From: Theobroma cacao
Lineage: Eukaryota; Streptophyta; Magnoliopsida; Malvales; Malvaceae
Direction of reading: 5' to 3'
NCBI RefSeq assembly: GCF_000208745.1
Contig: NC_030854.1
Location: forward strand, 20,546,910 to 20,610,909
DNA: 64,000 nt
The notes beneath the pieces were generated by a model. It worked only from the letters and a program-made list of their open reading frames with translations, was not told where the DNA came from and did not search any database. Positions 47,628 to 59,572 of the stretch are shown here, in pieces. The first letter of the stretch is position 1. The number at the start of each line of letters is the position of its first letter. A program made the translations under genes and the position numbers.

Positions 47628-48785
47628 NTTATATATATATATGTTAGAGGTATGAAGAATAATTGAGAAATAAGGATGACTTTTAGAGATTGTGGTATTG
47701 CATAAGATGCAATGATCCAATAAAGATAAACCTTTGAAAGATCAACGAGATTACAAAGTATATACGAATATCGGATTGTAATTTAATGCAAGTGACATTT
47801 ATCAAGTGAGATGTGATTAATGACATTGTGATGTAAGGATATAGTATGATGAAACTCAAGCATATAATTGGAAATGATATAAACTATATGAAGTTATGCG
47901 CAAGCATAACAAGAATGTTGACATGCACTATAAGGATTATTATATTGAATCTTGGATGGGGATGCGGATGAATAAGAGGGAAATGTAGTCCAAGGCAGGT
48001 GAACACATGGATCCCTATGCGTAACAAGGGATGTTGACATTCGAAAATGCATGTACACATGTATATGTGAAATTGATGACTTGACTAACTGAGGTGAAGA
48101 ATTGTTCTCAGTAATTGGAGATTTGAACTTCATGTATTGATGAGTTGTATAAATAGTACAACGAGAATAAGTCCCAATAGAAGTTGAACTATGATGATAT
48201 AAGAAATTTTAGAAAAGATAATTAGAAAATGGGATTAAAGAAATATAATCCATAGCGTAGGAATAATTGAAGTATATGGCGTAAATGCAAGATAAATCTG
48301 AAGTATGCAAAAATAATTGAAGGCATTAACCTTTCTCAATGTTGAGACTATGTACAAAAATGAGTATGGTATGTTTATAATGTTGTAGACTACATAATAG
48401 CATGTGGGGATAAGATGAATGAATGAATGCCGAGAACCTTGGCAAGGAGCGAAACAATAAAATGGTGATTAAGTATACATAAGTAAGTATAATATGTGAT
48501 CAAAATTAGTATGATTGAGATGGAGTATGGTTCAAATTTAATGATAGTGATAGAGGCATGCTTGGAGTCTCAATATAAGAGATTATGATTGTGAAGGGTA
48601 CTGCTGATCTAATTCTATAGGATAATAATAGACATAAGTAAAGTATTCAAGTTGAACTGGAGGTAAACGAGGTGAATATATCGAAATTCCCTATAAAAGG
48701 AGAAACAAAATAAGATCATGGAATGAGATTGATAACTCGACATCGACGTGAATTCAAGGATGAATTCTATTTAAGTGGGGAAGAC
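46008..48785 (+). mobile_element. Gypsy internal region without recognisable genes
   Basis: From about 46430 it aligns with 24400-26640 of the LTR-A element. Shared blocks include GTTGACTAAAGTCAAATCCT and AGGAGACAAGAGATTAAG. gag is absent. It contains a TA microsatellite with an N at 47628. It ends in a polypurine-like TTAAGTGGGGAAGAC just before an LTR of another family at 48786. Confidence 0.65.
47590..47640. repeat. TA microsatellite with N
   Basis: About 25 TA units with a single N at 47628. The equivalent place in the LTR-A internal region (near 25540) has only a short TA run. Confidence 0.9.
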
Positions 48786-49690
48786 TGTAATACCCTGTAC
48801 TTGATGTGGTGACTAATAAAGCTTATTGGATGCTAATTGAGGTTAATTATAATGTTTAAAAGTGATGAAAGATTAAAGGAATAATTGGGATAAAATATTT
48901 CGCACTCGAGGAAATAATACTAAAATAATAATTTTTATCAGAGAAGAATTTACGAGATAAAAAGTGATTCAGAAGTGAATTGAGGCATAATAAGGTATTT
49001 TGGGTACCAAGGAGAGAAGAGGAAATTTTTGGAGTAAAATAATATTAAACTATTAATATTTATTCAGTGTTAGAATTTTTCATGAAGGAGGAGTATATGG
49101 TCAATCTAAGTGGGGGAGAAGAATGAGAAAATTTTGGAGAGAAAATGATGTTAATGGGGCCGCGTGTCTTTATTAAGTAAAGATAGCTCAGGTAAATAAA
49201 TATTTTCAATATTACGGGGACACTGCATTGGAGTACGAACTTCATACTTTGTTTGTACATGTGTAGAAGAAGATAATCGAAGGAAGTTGGAGTTAAATGA
49301 GTGTTGGGAGGACTAAATTAAAATGGAAAGAAACAAAAAGGGTAAAACGGTAATTTTGCATGAAGTTTGGCCAAAGCTTCCAAAGAAAGCTTTGACTCTG
49401 ATTTTTTTCAGCCCAAAACCATTCTTATCTCCTTTAGCAAGATTTTTTCCTCTTCTCATCCATGCTCTGTCAAAAATCGAATAGGGTAGTATGTAGGACA
49501 GAATGTTTCTTGTTGTAGCGAGAAACAGTATTAGTTTGCATATGTTTTAGTTTTTCTAGTATATCTTCCCTTACAGAAGTTCAATTGACCTGATTTTTAG
49601 ACCATTAGAAAGATAAGAGGCAGGGCTAGAACTTTTTTGTTTACCACTTTTCCCATTTCAGACGAAAAAATGGTCAAAATCTTCATCAAA
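48786..49690 (+). mobile_element. LTR-E, 5' part
   Basis: Starts TGTAATACCCTGTACTTG right after the polypurine tract, a common plant gypsy LTR opening. It carries the ~85-bp module shared with LTR-D (49578-49662). It loses identity near 49690, where LTR-C sequence in the opposite orientation begins. Confidence 0.6.
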
Positions 49691-49699
49691 TTGAAGGTA

Positions 49700-50009
49700 C
49701 TGCATTAAGATCTGAGAGTTTCTTGCTACAGCGAGATTTATTTTCACTGCAACGAGTTTCTGGCTGCCAAAACAGAATGTTTCTCGCTACAGTGAGAAAC
49801 AGGGCACCTAAGTGAAAAAGGACCTCCTTTGCACTAAAAATCTATTTGGTGTTGCAATAAACTCAATTTGCAAGAAAATAGGACATTTCTCAAGATTCAT
49901 CATGCCAATTTCAACATGAAGTACTCAAAAATTTCCAAAGTTCAACATGCAAGATTCACATGTACAAGACCATATACCATACTCATGAACTTTCCATAAC
50001 ACACATATC

Positions 50010-50042
<33 letters not shown>

Positions 50043-51854
50043 ACCCATTATCATGCACACCCTCCCATCATCATCAGCTCATATGCACTCTCCATTAGCA
50101 CATGGTTGGGTCAGCACGACCTATGCGCACTCTTTCTCGCACATAGTCAGGTCATCATTGGCGTATGCACACTCTTTCTCGTACATAGTCGGGTCCACAT
50201 CCACATACAAAGAAGCACCCAATGCATATCATGCATATTATCATATCGTGATAACACATAAACCATTGTATAGCACATTTTCACAATATAAAATGACTTC
50301 ACCAAAGGCTTGTTCCCAAGGTACATTTTCATTTAGAAAACTTGATATAACTTTCAAATGTTTGTACAATTGCATTCACATTCCCAAAACAAATTTGGAA
50401 ATGCAAGTTCACTCACTAGTTTTGTTGATTCTTTTGCTTGACTCTAACCTCAACTAATGCTCCAAATAGACATGTGAGGCCTTGTTGTAACCTATACACA
50501 CACAACATCACAACCAACCTAAATTGGCATTAATACCATTCCAAAACTATTTTCTAAATTGGGTTCTACTTACCATTTCAGGGGCTGAAGGCAGTGTCCC
50601 TCTGATGGAGGGATACTTCTTCGCTTCTTCCTCAATAAAGGGGCCTATCATTTCGGCGAGAGCCCTTTTTTTTTCTCTTATTTGCTCCATTACTCTAATG
50701 CTTTCTTTCACTCCAATGCTACCTCGTTCCTATCTTATTTTGATAATACCAGAACATCCTCTACGTCGTGCCCTGGATATGCCATTTTTGCCTAATCCGA
50801 ATCTCTTGACTGAGTTGCATTCTTTCCTAACTTGACTTTCTTGTGATGAAATCTTTTCCTACCTTGAGGTCAGGCTTTCAAGGATCGGTATCGAGATAGC
50901 AGCTCGAGGAATCCCTGATGTGCTTGCCTTTTATTTCAGACATGAAACAAATAACAGTTCAGGTCTATAAGTAGAAAGGCTCAAGGAAATGTGAAGTATA
51001 GAGAGTATAAGATAAGATCTAGACTCCTAGATACCAACGAGCGGGACCATTAAATGGTTATTGTTTGCACTACTCTAATCACACTAAAAATGAATAAACA
51101 ACTCAATAATAAAATAGCTCATAATCCCAACTACTAGCCATTATCAACAACTTAAAACCAAGCCTAGTTCATCACTCACCTTAGGGTTTCTTTGTAGTTG
51201 AATTCTTTTCCAATAGCTTCTAAACAATTATTAAAAATCTCTCTTTCTCTCTCTAAACCTCCAACTAGTGAGAGAAAGTGTTGAACAAGGACTTTTTGAG
51301 GGTTTCAAAGTGAGAGAGTGAAAGAGCATAAGGGTTCTAGTCAAAAGAGCACAAAGGTATGAAGATTAAAGCTAGAGAGGGAAAGTTGTGAAAGTTTCAT
51401 ATCAAGCTTCCATGGAGGATGGAAGCAACGTGAGATGGAAGAAGAAGAAGGAGAAAAAGCTGTTGGAGAATGAAGAAGCTGCTGGAAGAAAAATATATAT
51501 ATAGCTTAAGCTTATCCATTCCACTTGAAATTACGAAAATGCCCTTAGCACATTAACTTGTTCTCCTTTCAATCCTTGGTGCAATCTTTTTACTCTTTTG
51601 ATACTAACACAAGTCCATAATGGTCTAGACATGCTCGGGTTTATGAAACTTAAAAATTTTGTCCCGAGGTGAAAAATGACCATTTTTGTGTTTTCATCAT
51701 TACACAATATTTATTCGGTCTTATGCCTATTTAGATCTTAAAATATCATAAAACCTTCTTCTAGGAGCTTTTTAAAGGAAATGATGAAACTACCCCTAGC
51801 TTGTGTTATTGCATCTATGCGTAGTTATGAACCTATAAGGGTTGAGGTCTCACA
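49700..51854 (-). mobile_element. LTR-C, partial, with an extra 470-bp segment
   Basis: Palindromic CTTGCTACAGCGAG motifs (49732-49796), a TA microsatellite (50018-50042), a 40-43 bp minisatellite (50083-50205) and the terminal GGTCTCACA match the two full LTR-C copies. The TGTCACGACCC end is missing. Relative to 55338-57842 it has an insertion at about 50575-51045. Confidence 0.75.
50083..50205. repeat. 40-43 bp minisatellite, 3 copies, in LTR-C
   Basis: Units start at 50083, 50123 and 50165. Same family as 1611-1782. Confidence 0.8.
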
Positions 51855-52261
51855 ATACCTTGACCCTAGCCTTACATTACAAGCCTACTAAAGACCTATT
51901 GATCCTTAAATAAGTATTGGTCGACATTAGTGGAAAGAGATGAAAAGTAAACTTATGAGATCTTAGCACTAATCTATGTTTATATTTGGTATAAACCAAT
52001 CCGAATTGCATGACATTATTTGTAAGAGTTATCCACACACATAGAGGAAGTCTATTAGAAAGTGAACTTTCTTTTGAATTGATGCATGAATTTGAAGATT
52101 ATCTGTATTTTACCTCAAGTTGGAATTGGGAGATAATTTTTAAGGAAAAATTGGGAAATAATCACTTGGTGAATTTTTATCTCTTGAAAAGTCTTTTTAT
52201 TAAGTTTCTTTATTTTCTTTTCTTTTCCTTGAGGACTAGCAAAATCTTAAGTTTAGAGGTA
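51855..52261 (+). mobile_element. 3' internal end of an Athila/Tat-like gypsy element
   Basis: Non-coding sequence ending TTGAGGACTAGCAAAATCTT and AAGTTTAGAGGTA immediately before LTR TGATAATTC. This GAGGAC(T/G)AGCAA...purine-rich arrangement is typical just upstream of the 3' LTR in Athila/Tat-type elements. Confidence 0.55.
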
Positions 52262-53754
52262 TGATAATTCTATGAAATAGAATTATTTTTATCACAAATT
52301 GTTCTTAAAAGTTAGCTAAGTTCTTCAATTTAAATTTAAATTTTCTTATTTTTAGTTATTTTTCTATTTAGTTTTCTTAAGTTAATTTAATTTTATGTTT
52401 ATTTCTCTTAATTTAGTTATTATTTATTAGTTTTTATATTTTTGTAGGATTCTAGAAGATTAAGGCTAATTGGGTGAAGAAAGGTGTTTTAGGAGTTAAG
52501 GCCCTGTTCGTATAGGTCATGGTATTTTGAGCATAACTCTCACTTCAGATCTCCAAATGATACAATTCTTGAACCATTGGAAAGTTAGGAGATAGAGCTT
52601 CAACTTGCATGATGATTACTTTGTTCAGTTCTTCTTTGAAGATAGAACAAATCGCATTGGAAGTTGGCAAAGTGTAGCAGTCGATATGAAGCTAGGAAAA
52701 AGGAAGCTATGTGGGCCAACTTAAGACTATTGGGCTCTACACTTATTCTAAGCCCAAATTAAGAGTTTTTAGGCTAAAATGGTTTAGTTTTGGTAAAATT
52801 AAGTTAGATTATAAATAGTTAGCTTAAAGAGAAGTTAGCCACACATAGACACATTGAGGATAAATCTTGAAAGAGATTCAAGAAGCTAGAAGTTGAGGCT
52901 GAAGATTGAAGATCAAGGGTACCAATATTTATTTTCTTCCTTAGCTTTTGTTATTCTTGTTACTCTCAATGGCTAAACTTCATATATTTTTAATTTTTAT
53001 TTTAATTATGTCTAGCTAAATTTCTTTTTCTAGGATTGCAATTAAACTCACATGTAGTTTAAATTTGTAGTCTCTTTCTAACTTATTTTCAATGGGATTG
53101 AATTGTTAATTCTAATTTGCTCTTCATGCTTTTAATTAACTAGTGACCAATTAAATTGATCTAGAAACCTAAACAAACTGAAGAAAGGGAGTTTAGTGTA
53201 AACTAAAATTGGAATAGCATATGATCATATTTTTTGCTTAAATGAATAAATTAATTTGTGAATAGGATAAGACTATTCCTATATTCTGTATGTAGCCAAA
53301 TTATAACTTGAACTTAATGAGTCTATTTTAATTTTAATTCACATAGGAATATAGTGTTTTGGTTAAAATGTATAATTTTATAAGAGACTCGGGAGAGCAT
53401 AATAAATAATTAAGGACTCTAAGTTAGCAGTTTAACTCATTGGATTAAGTTAAGATGGTGGTGAGATTTAAATGAAGTGTGAGGGATATTGTAATCCTAA
53501 GTTTTTTTTCAATTTGATTTTTAATCTGTTATGTTTTTTCTTTTATTTTTTTAGTGTTAAATAGTTTTAGCTATAGTTGATTAGCTTTTAGTTTAATTAG
53601 TTATTAAAATTGTGATTGTTTGAATAACATTAAATTGTTTTAATTTTAGTACTTAGTAAAGTTTTAAGACAATTCTCTAAGGGATCGATACTCTACTTGC
53701 TAATATACTATTTGTTTGATAAGTATACTTGCGTAAGTAGAATTTTAACTGACA
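52262..53754 (+). mobile_element. LTR-D, 3' LTR
   Basis: About 1.49 kb from TGATAATTC to TTTAACTGACA. The terminal hairpin at 52264-52286 has 10-bp arms. The ~85-bp module is at 52549-52631 and the end (TTTGATAAGTATACTTGC) matches solo LTR-D. No TSD pair was found, as expected for a truncated element. Confidence 0.75.
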
Positions 53755-55337
53755 CCACTCACTTGGACAAAGTGTGCTTTATCCTCTAGCTCTTTTCGAT
53801 GAGTACTCAACTTCTCCAGAAGATAACTTTTCCAACAACAACTATCCAAGATTAATCCATTGTTAATGCCTTGTTATTTAATCATAACCTTCATCAATAA
53901 CCATAAATCATTTTACCAACTTATTCTCTCAACCTCAAATCCAAAAATCAACAACTAAAATCCAACCTAACTATGTGTTATTCTACAACTAGTTAGGGGT
54001 TTAAGCAACTTCATCTTGGTGAGCTTAAGTGTATCAAAACCACTTCAAAAAACTAAGTTTTAGAGAGTAAAATGAATTTTAATGATCTATAATTTTTTAA
54101 AATCAAAACCCAAAGTTTAGATGTTTAAATACAAGGAAACACTACTTTTAGAAACTTTTAGAATCAAAATCTGAACGTTGGTGTGCTTTTTAAATGCTCG
54201 AGACCCTTGAAATTGAAAAGGATGAGAAGAGATAAGGGAGAGAGAAAAATAAGTTGAGTCTACAGAGGAAAATAGTTTTTACCTTTTTGGGAAAAGTCTA
54301 AGGGCTTCACGGTTGAAAATATAAGAGAAAAGTCTATTTTACCCTTAACTTTTTCCAATTTGTGTCAAAGGTATCAATACTTTTGAGGTAAGTATCTATA
54401 CATTTGTTCTGGGTTTAAAGGTAGCATGACTTTCTCAGCTAGTCTTGAAACTTCATTTATCTTATGCCTTTTTGGAGTTCAAGTATTAATACTTTGTGTA
54501 CAAGAATCGATACTTTTGGTCCATTATGCAGTTTAAAGACCAGAACCAAAGTATTTGACCTTTTCTAAGTCTTAACTTTTAGATAAACTCATTTGGCAAA
54601 CCAAACACCTTTTTTCAAGTTTTAAATGTTCAAAAAGAAAAAGTATTAGAATTCAAAATTATACATTTTCACCAAGCTAAGTTCCAACTTTAACCTTCAG
54701 TGAAATGTTAGGGTTTCACAATTACCTGAGATGCTAATTTTATGAAAGTATACATTTTGAAGGGAATTTATGTATGCCATGTTATGCTCTAAATACGAGT
54801 TTCGAACATGACTATTATATGTAAATATGAATAGTATGTATGTACTTTTGGTGCATGGGGAACAAGCATTTAGCAGTTTAAATTCCAAATTGAGTTTTTC
54901 GATAAATGATGTTGAGTCACCAAAAGGTGGACTTTAGATTGATTTATTAAATTTATTTATGTTTTGGAATTGTTAATGTCTAATATGGACTTGTTAACCT
55001 TAGCACAATGTTTTCTTTTCTATAAATAATGAAATTATTCTTGGGACATTGTATGAGTACAAGTCCCCCTCTAATATTTCAATGAGTATATCCACCAAAA
55101 GATTTTTGTTTTGTTATTTAGAGGAGCCATATACGTTAGAAAATTCGTTGCTAGCAATGATAATGCTAGTCATTGTGCACAAAACCTAAATTTTGCACAT
55201 TTTCTAGCACATTCAAGTCTCTAACTTTTTCCTATCATTTATACTTTATTGTTTTCTTGCTAAATCATTCAAGGTATGTGTAAACGTACTTGTACACGCA
55301 TTCATAATACAATTCATCACTTTCACAATAATCATCA
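53755..55337. other. Unassigned repeat-like region
   Basis: No convincing gene. Near 54360-54520 there are several near-palindromic GTATCRATAC-like words, similar to those at 59066-59100. It continues beyond solo LTR-C at 57848. Confidence 0.4.
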
Positions 55338-56170
55338 TGTCACGACCCAAATTTCGGGCCATGATTGGCGCATGGGCCCAATGGACGTAGTCCACTAAGC
55401 CCAAGCAAGCCTATTAATATGACCTGCTCATCATTCCATGAAAAGTTGCTAAGTCACATTTCATAACTTTGAATCAAAATAATACTAAACATTACCAACT
55501 CATAGTGGCATACCAATCAAAGTGTACATATATTGTCTAATACATATATTTTAATAATTTACATTGGTTTGTCTATACACAACAAAAAGAATACTCGACT
55601 TCTAGCGGAGAGACCTGGGCAACGTTCAGCTATTGAATGCCGAGATACCTACCAAAGAGACGAATCTACGAGGGCACCTCAACCTAGTTACCGACTGCCT
55701 CTTGATCTGAAAAGATGAAGTTGAAAACGGTGAGTATAAACCCAGTGAGTGAATATAAAAAGGGAACAAGCAAACAGGAGGGAAAGTTTAAAGAAAACAT
55801 GATGCATTTATTTTCAAAACAATGCAATTTAGTTTCATTCTTATTAAAACCTCTCATGTAAACCCCAAATGAGTATATCACTTGATGAAAAGGGTCCATG
55901 CTCAACAAAGGATTTGAAGAGGGAAAACTTTAATAGCATTTATGAAATTCAAGTCAAGTAAACGATGGGGTCCTTGTTACAGCGAAATTGGGCTCCAATT
56001 ATCAATTGGTCGAGGGTTTCTTAGCTGGCCAAGGGTTTTTCACCAAACCTCCTCATTTCAAATTTAATTCATTAATTCTTTAATATTGGAAGTCCATGCT
56101 CAACTATGGTACCAAAGGTGTGGAAAATAGGGCAGCAATCGAACAAGATAATAAACAAGACAGAAAATTT

Positions 56171-56324
56171 CTCGCTGCAGTGAGATTCACGCCATAAACC
56201 AGAAAGTTTCTCGCTGCAATGATAAGCTTCAGCAACTTTCTCGCTGCAGCGAGAATCAAGCCAACAGAACCTTCAAAACTCGAGAGTTTTTCACTGCAGT
56301 AAGAATGAATCTCGCTACAGCGAG
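56171..56324. repeat. Cluster of palindromic CTCGCTGCAGCGAG motifs
   Basis: Five copies: 56171-56184, 56210-56222, 56240-56253 (perfect palindrome), 56291-56303 and 56311-56324. Similar pairs occur in the other LTR-C copies at 1323-1356 and 49732-49796. Confidence 0.85.
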
Positions 56325-56484
56325 AAACAAGACATCAACAACAAGTTTTCATTCCCTCAAGAGAAGGCCTATAGCTGTAAAGACAAAATCAACTTAAACA
56401 TGTTATATATATCTTGTATGTATATATATATATATATTTATATCCATCGTCATGCACACCCTCCCATCATCATCATCAACTCAT

Positions 56485-56610
56485 ATGCACTCCCCACTAG
56501 CACATGGTCGGGTCAGCATCGGCTTATGCGCACTCCCACTCACACATAGCCGGGTCAACATCGGCTTATGCGCACTCCTACTCGCACATAGTCGGGTCAA
56601 TATCATTACA
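56485..56610. repeat. 41-43 bp minisatellite, 3 copies, in LTR-C
   Basis: Units start at 56485, 56526 and 56568, preceded by a TA-rich run (56420-56442) and followed by another (56645-56662). Confidence 0.8.
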
Positions 56611-57847
56611 CAATGTTGTTCATCAATGCACAACATATATTCGTATATATATATATATATATCAACATGATATAGGAGCACATAGGTTTGTCCTTTTACA
56701 CATTTCACATTTTCACAACATCAAAACAATTTATCAAGGGCTTGTTCCTCGACACACATTTTTAAAGAAAAGTTAGAATAAATCATTCAAACGTTTCATA
56801 CAAATACAATTATATCTCCCAAAAATAATTTTGAAATGCAAGTTCACTCACCGGTATTTTGTTGAACCTTTAGTCGATTCTAACTTCCCTAATGGTCCAA
56901 ATGGGGCAATGGGGCTTCGTTGGAACCTACCATCACATTAGCATCACCATTATGTCTATTCACATACTTATAAATTCTAAAAGCTTTCTCTTAACTAGCT
57001 TCCTCTTGCCATTTAGGTGGCTATCTATGTTCACTATCCTAATCACTCTAAAGTGAATGAACAACCTCAACTACCAAAACACCCACAAGTCTAAACACTA
57101 ATCCTTTTCAACACTAAAAATCAATTCTAATTCACTACTCACCTTGGTAGCTTGTATTTGAAATTCTTTCCAAAAACTTTCAAGCTAATATTGAAGCTCC
57201 CTCTTTCTCTCTCTAAAACACCTAGCTAGTGAAAGAAAGTACGAAAATAAGATTTTTCAAGGGTTTTAAAGTGAGAAAGTGAAAGAGTACAAGGGTTTTA
57301 TGCAAAAGTGCACAAAAGCTTGAAAATTGGAGCTATTTTGAAGAAGGTTATGAAGCTTTCATGGAGGATGGAAGCAACGTGAGATGAGAGGAAGAAGAAG
57401 AAGAAAAGCTGCTGGAGAATGAAGAAGCTGTTAGAAGAAAGAGATATTTATAGCTCAAACTTATCCAACTCCACTTAAATTACGAAAATGCCCTCAACTA
57501 GTTAGTTTGTTCTTCTCCAACCCTTTATGCAATCTTTTACTCTTTTGATACTGAAAAAAAGTCCATAATGGTCTAGAAATAATCAAATTTATGAAACTTA
57601 AAAATTTTGACCCAAGATGAAAAATTACCATTTTGCCCTTACCTTGGGAATCATCATTAATTTTATTTCCTTTACCATTTTACCCATATTTCATCATTCA
57701 TTTATGCCTTAGGCCTACTTAGGCCATAATAATGTTTAAAAACTTACTTTTATGGGCTTACTAAGGAAATGAAGAAACTACCCTTAGCCCGTGTTATTAC
57801 GTCTATGCTTAGTTACTAGCCTATAGAGGTCGAGGTCTCACACATCA

Positions 57848-59558
57848 ACTACATATGCATTCCATAGCATCGTAAATCATTATCCATTCATGAATTAAAA
57901 CATATCAATGAATGCAACATGAGAATAGTACTACCAACTTATGTCAAGGCTATATAGGTATGTGCCATGACGCCCACATCTAGCTTCATCATGTGTGTGG
58001 TATGATGCCCCACAGTTAGCTATACAATGTTTTATGGTATCACGCCCGACATCATTGCTCTCATGTATGAGTGGAACAACCCCCCCCATCATGGGTTCAT
58101 GCTCACATAGATTTTACATATCAAAATCATACATCATCATACTTATTCATTTTTTGTACTATCACTATCATAGTTATGTACTTGCATCATAATCATATTA
58201 TTGTCTCATTAGTGGGCATTTAACTATCCATTTTTGCATTTTTATCATGGTAGCATCTTTCCATCCACTTTTACACATTTTAGGAGTTAGGCTATCATTC
58301 ATCCACACTCACATCACAATAGGTGGGCTACTAATAATCCAAATTCACATCATAATAGGTGGGCATGTTATCATCCACATATGCAATGACCTAGTCATGC
58401 ATTTACTTTACTCATTCATCCTATCTAGGACTCATTTGAGTGGAAACATTTAAAAGAGCTTGTCTAATTTGTTCAAAACTAATACATAGTATTCATATTT
58501 ACTTTGAAATCCCACCTTGAGTAAAAGAATGAGTTAGGAAATCCTTAAGTAAGCATATAGATTATATGTTTTGAATATCAAACTTAGTTTTAACCTTCAA
58601 AAAGAATTCATTGATACTTTGGTTGTCTGTCACTTTTGAAGCAAAAAATTTTCTAAGTTTAAAAGGGGTAAAAATATGTAATTTTTATAGAACAATCTTT
58701 TGGAAATAAAAAATAGCAATAATGATTCCTTTGATATTTGAATGACTAACTGTGATTTTTTCATAATTTTTAGGTTTAAGGTTTCCAATCCTAAATGGAA
58801 GCCGCAAATTTAATTTCAATCAAACTTTTTCGATTTTGTTCTTGAAACCAAAATTTAGCTTTTGATTCTTTTGGATTTTGATTTTTTTATATTTTTATTG
58901 AATCCAAATGGAGGGTTGTTTGCTTATTTACATTAAATGTCTTAAGTAAATGGAGAGTAAAAAGGAAAGAATTAAGAATGAAGATATTTACTTAAATGGT
59001 ATAAATGTAAATAAGTTGGGCATGTTTTATAAGTAATTTGTCTTAAAAACTACAATATGTTTCCAATGTATCGATACATGTTCATAATGTATCGATACAT
59101 GATCACAAAACATGAGTTGACTTGAGGATTCCATTTGGTATTTGACTCTAATGTCAATGGAGTATATCGTCATGTGACAGTCATGCAAGTGATCCTCAAA
59201 CTTGAGAGACTAGGTTGTCTTATATGTGGATTGTTGTACTTTGATTTCATCTCTATGGATCCTCCCAATATTAGTATAGCACTAGATTTTTATCAACAAC
59301 AGTTAAAATACCATAGACAGTAAGACATCATCAGATATTTAATTATCAATAACCAAATAACATAAACATATAAGCATCCCATTTCTCATACAAAAATATA
59401 AACAACGAGGTTAAATTTAAGTGTTCAATTGCCAACATGGCACAAATAGCATATTACCACAAAATAACAGTTAATGTTCTGAAACTGCCCCTAGATAATT
59501 TCTACTTCTTATCTCCCCTAATCTTTTCCTAATTTCTCCTCTAAGGTCCTAGCCATAT
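57848..59558. other. Unassigned region left of the copia 3' end
   Basis: No gene recognised. A loose ~46-bp repeat (TCACATCAYAATAGGTGGGC) lies at 58300-58370. Two perfect ATGTATCGATACAT palindromes are at 59066-59079 and 59087-59100. Part of it probably belongs to the 3' LTR of the minus-strand copia element, but I cannot place the LTR ends. Confidence 0.4.
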
Positions 59559-59572
59559 TTCTCCCCCTTTTT
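59559..59572 (-). promoter_or_regulatory. SIRE-type polypurine tract
   Basis: Reads AAAAAGGGGGAGAAA on the minus strand, preceded by TGATGATGAC, as near the 3' end of SIRE/Maximus copia elements. The expected LTR start does not follow immediately. Confidence 0.55.

Larger units (their letters stand above)
55338..57842 (-). mobile_element. Solo LTR, family C, TSD CATCA
   Basis: 2,505 bp, plus strand TGTCACGACCC to GGTCTCACA, flanked by CATCA at 55333-55337 and 57843-57847. It shares its first 400 bp, the palindromic motif cluster (56171-56324), the TA tract and the minisatellite with 823-3586. Confidence 0.88.

Noticed and set aside
48790..51859. ATACC occurs at 48790-48794 and 51855-51859 and could be read as a target duplication around one element
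   Set aside because: The sequence after the left ATACC does not start with TG, and left and right flanks belong to different elements; likely chance.
56452..56776. Overlapping frames with repeated PLTHSRVNIGLCAL-like peptides
   Set aside because: Translation of the 41-43 bp minisatellite, not a protein.
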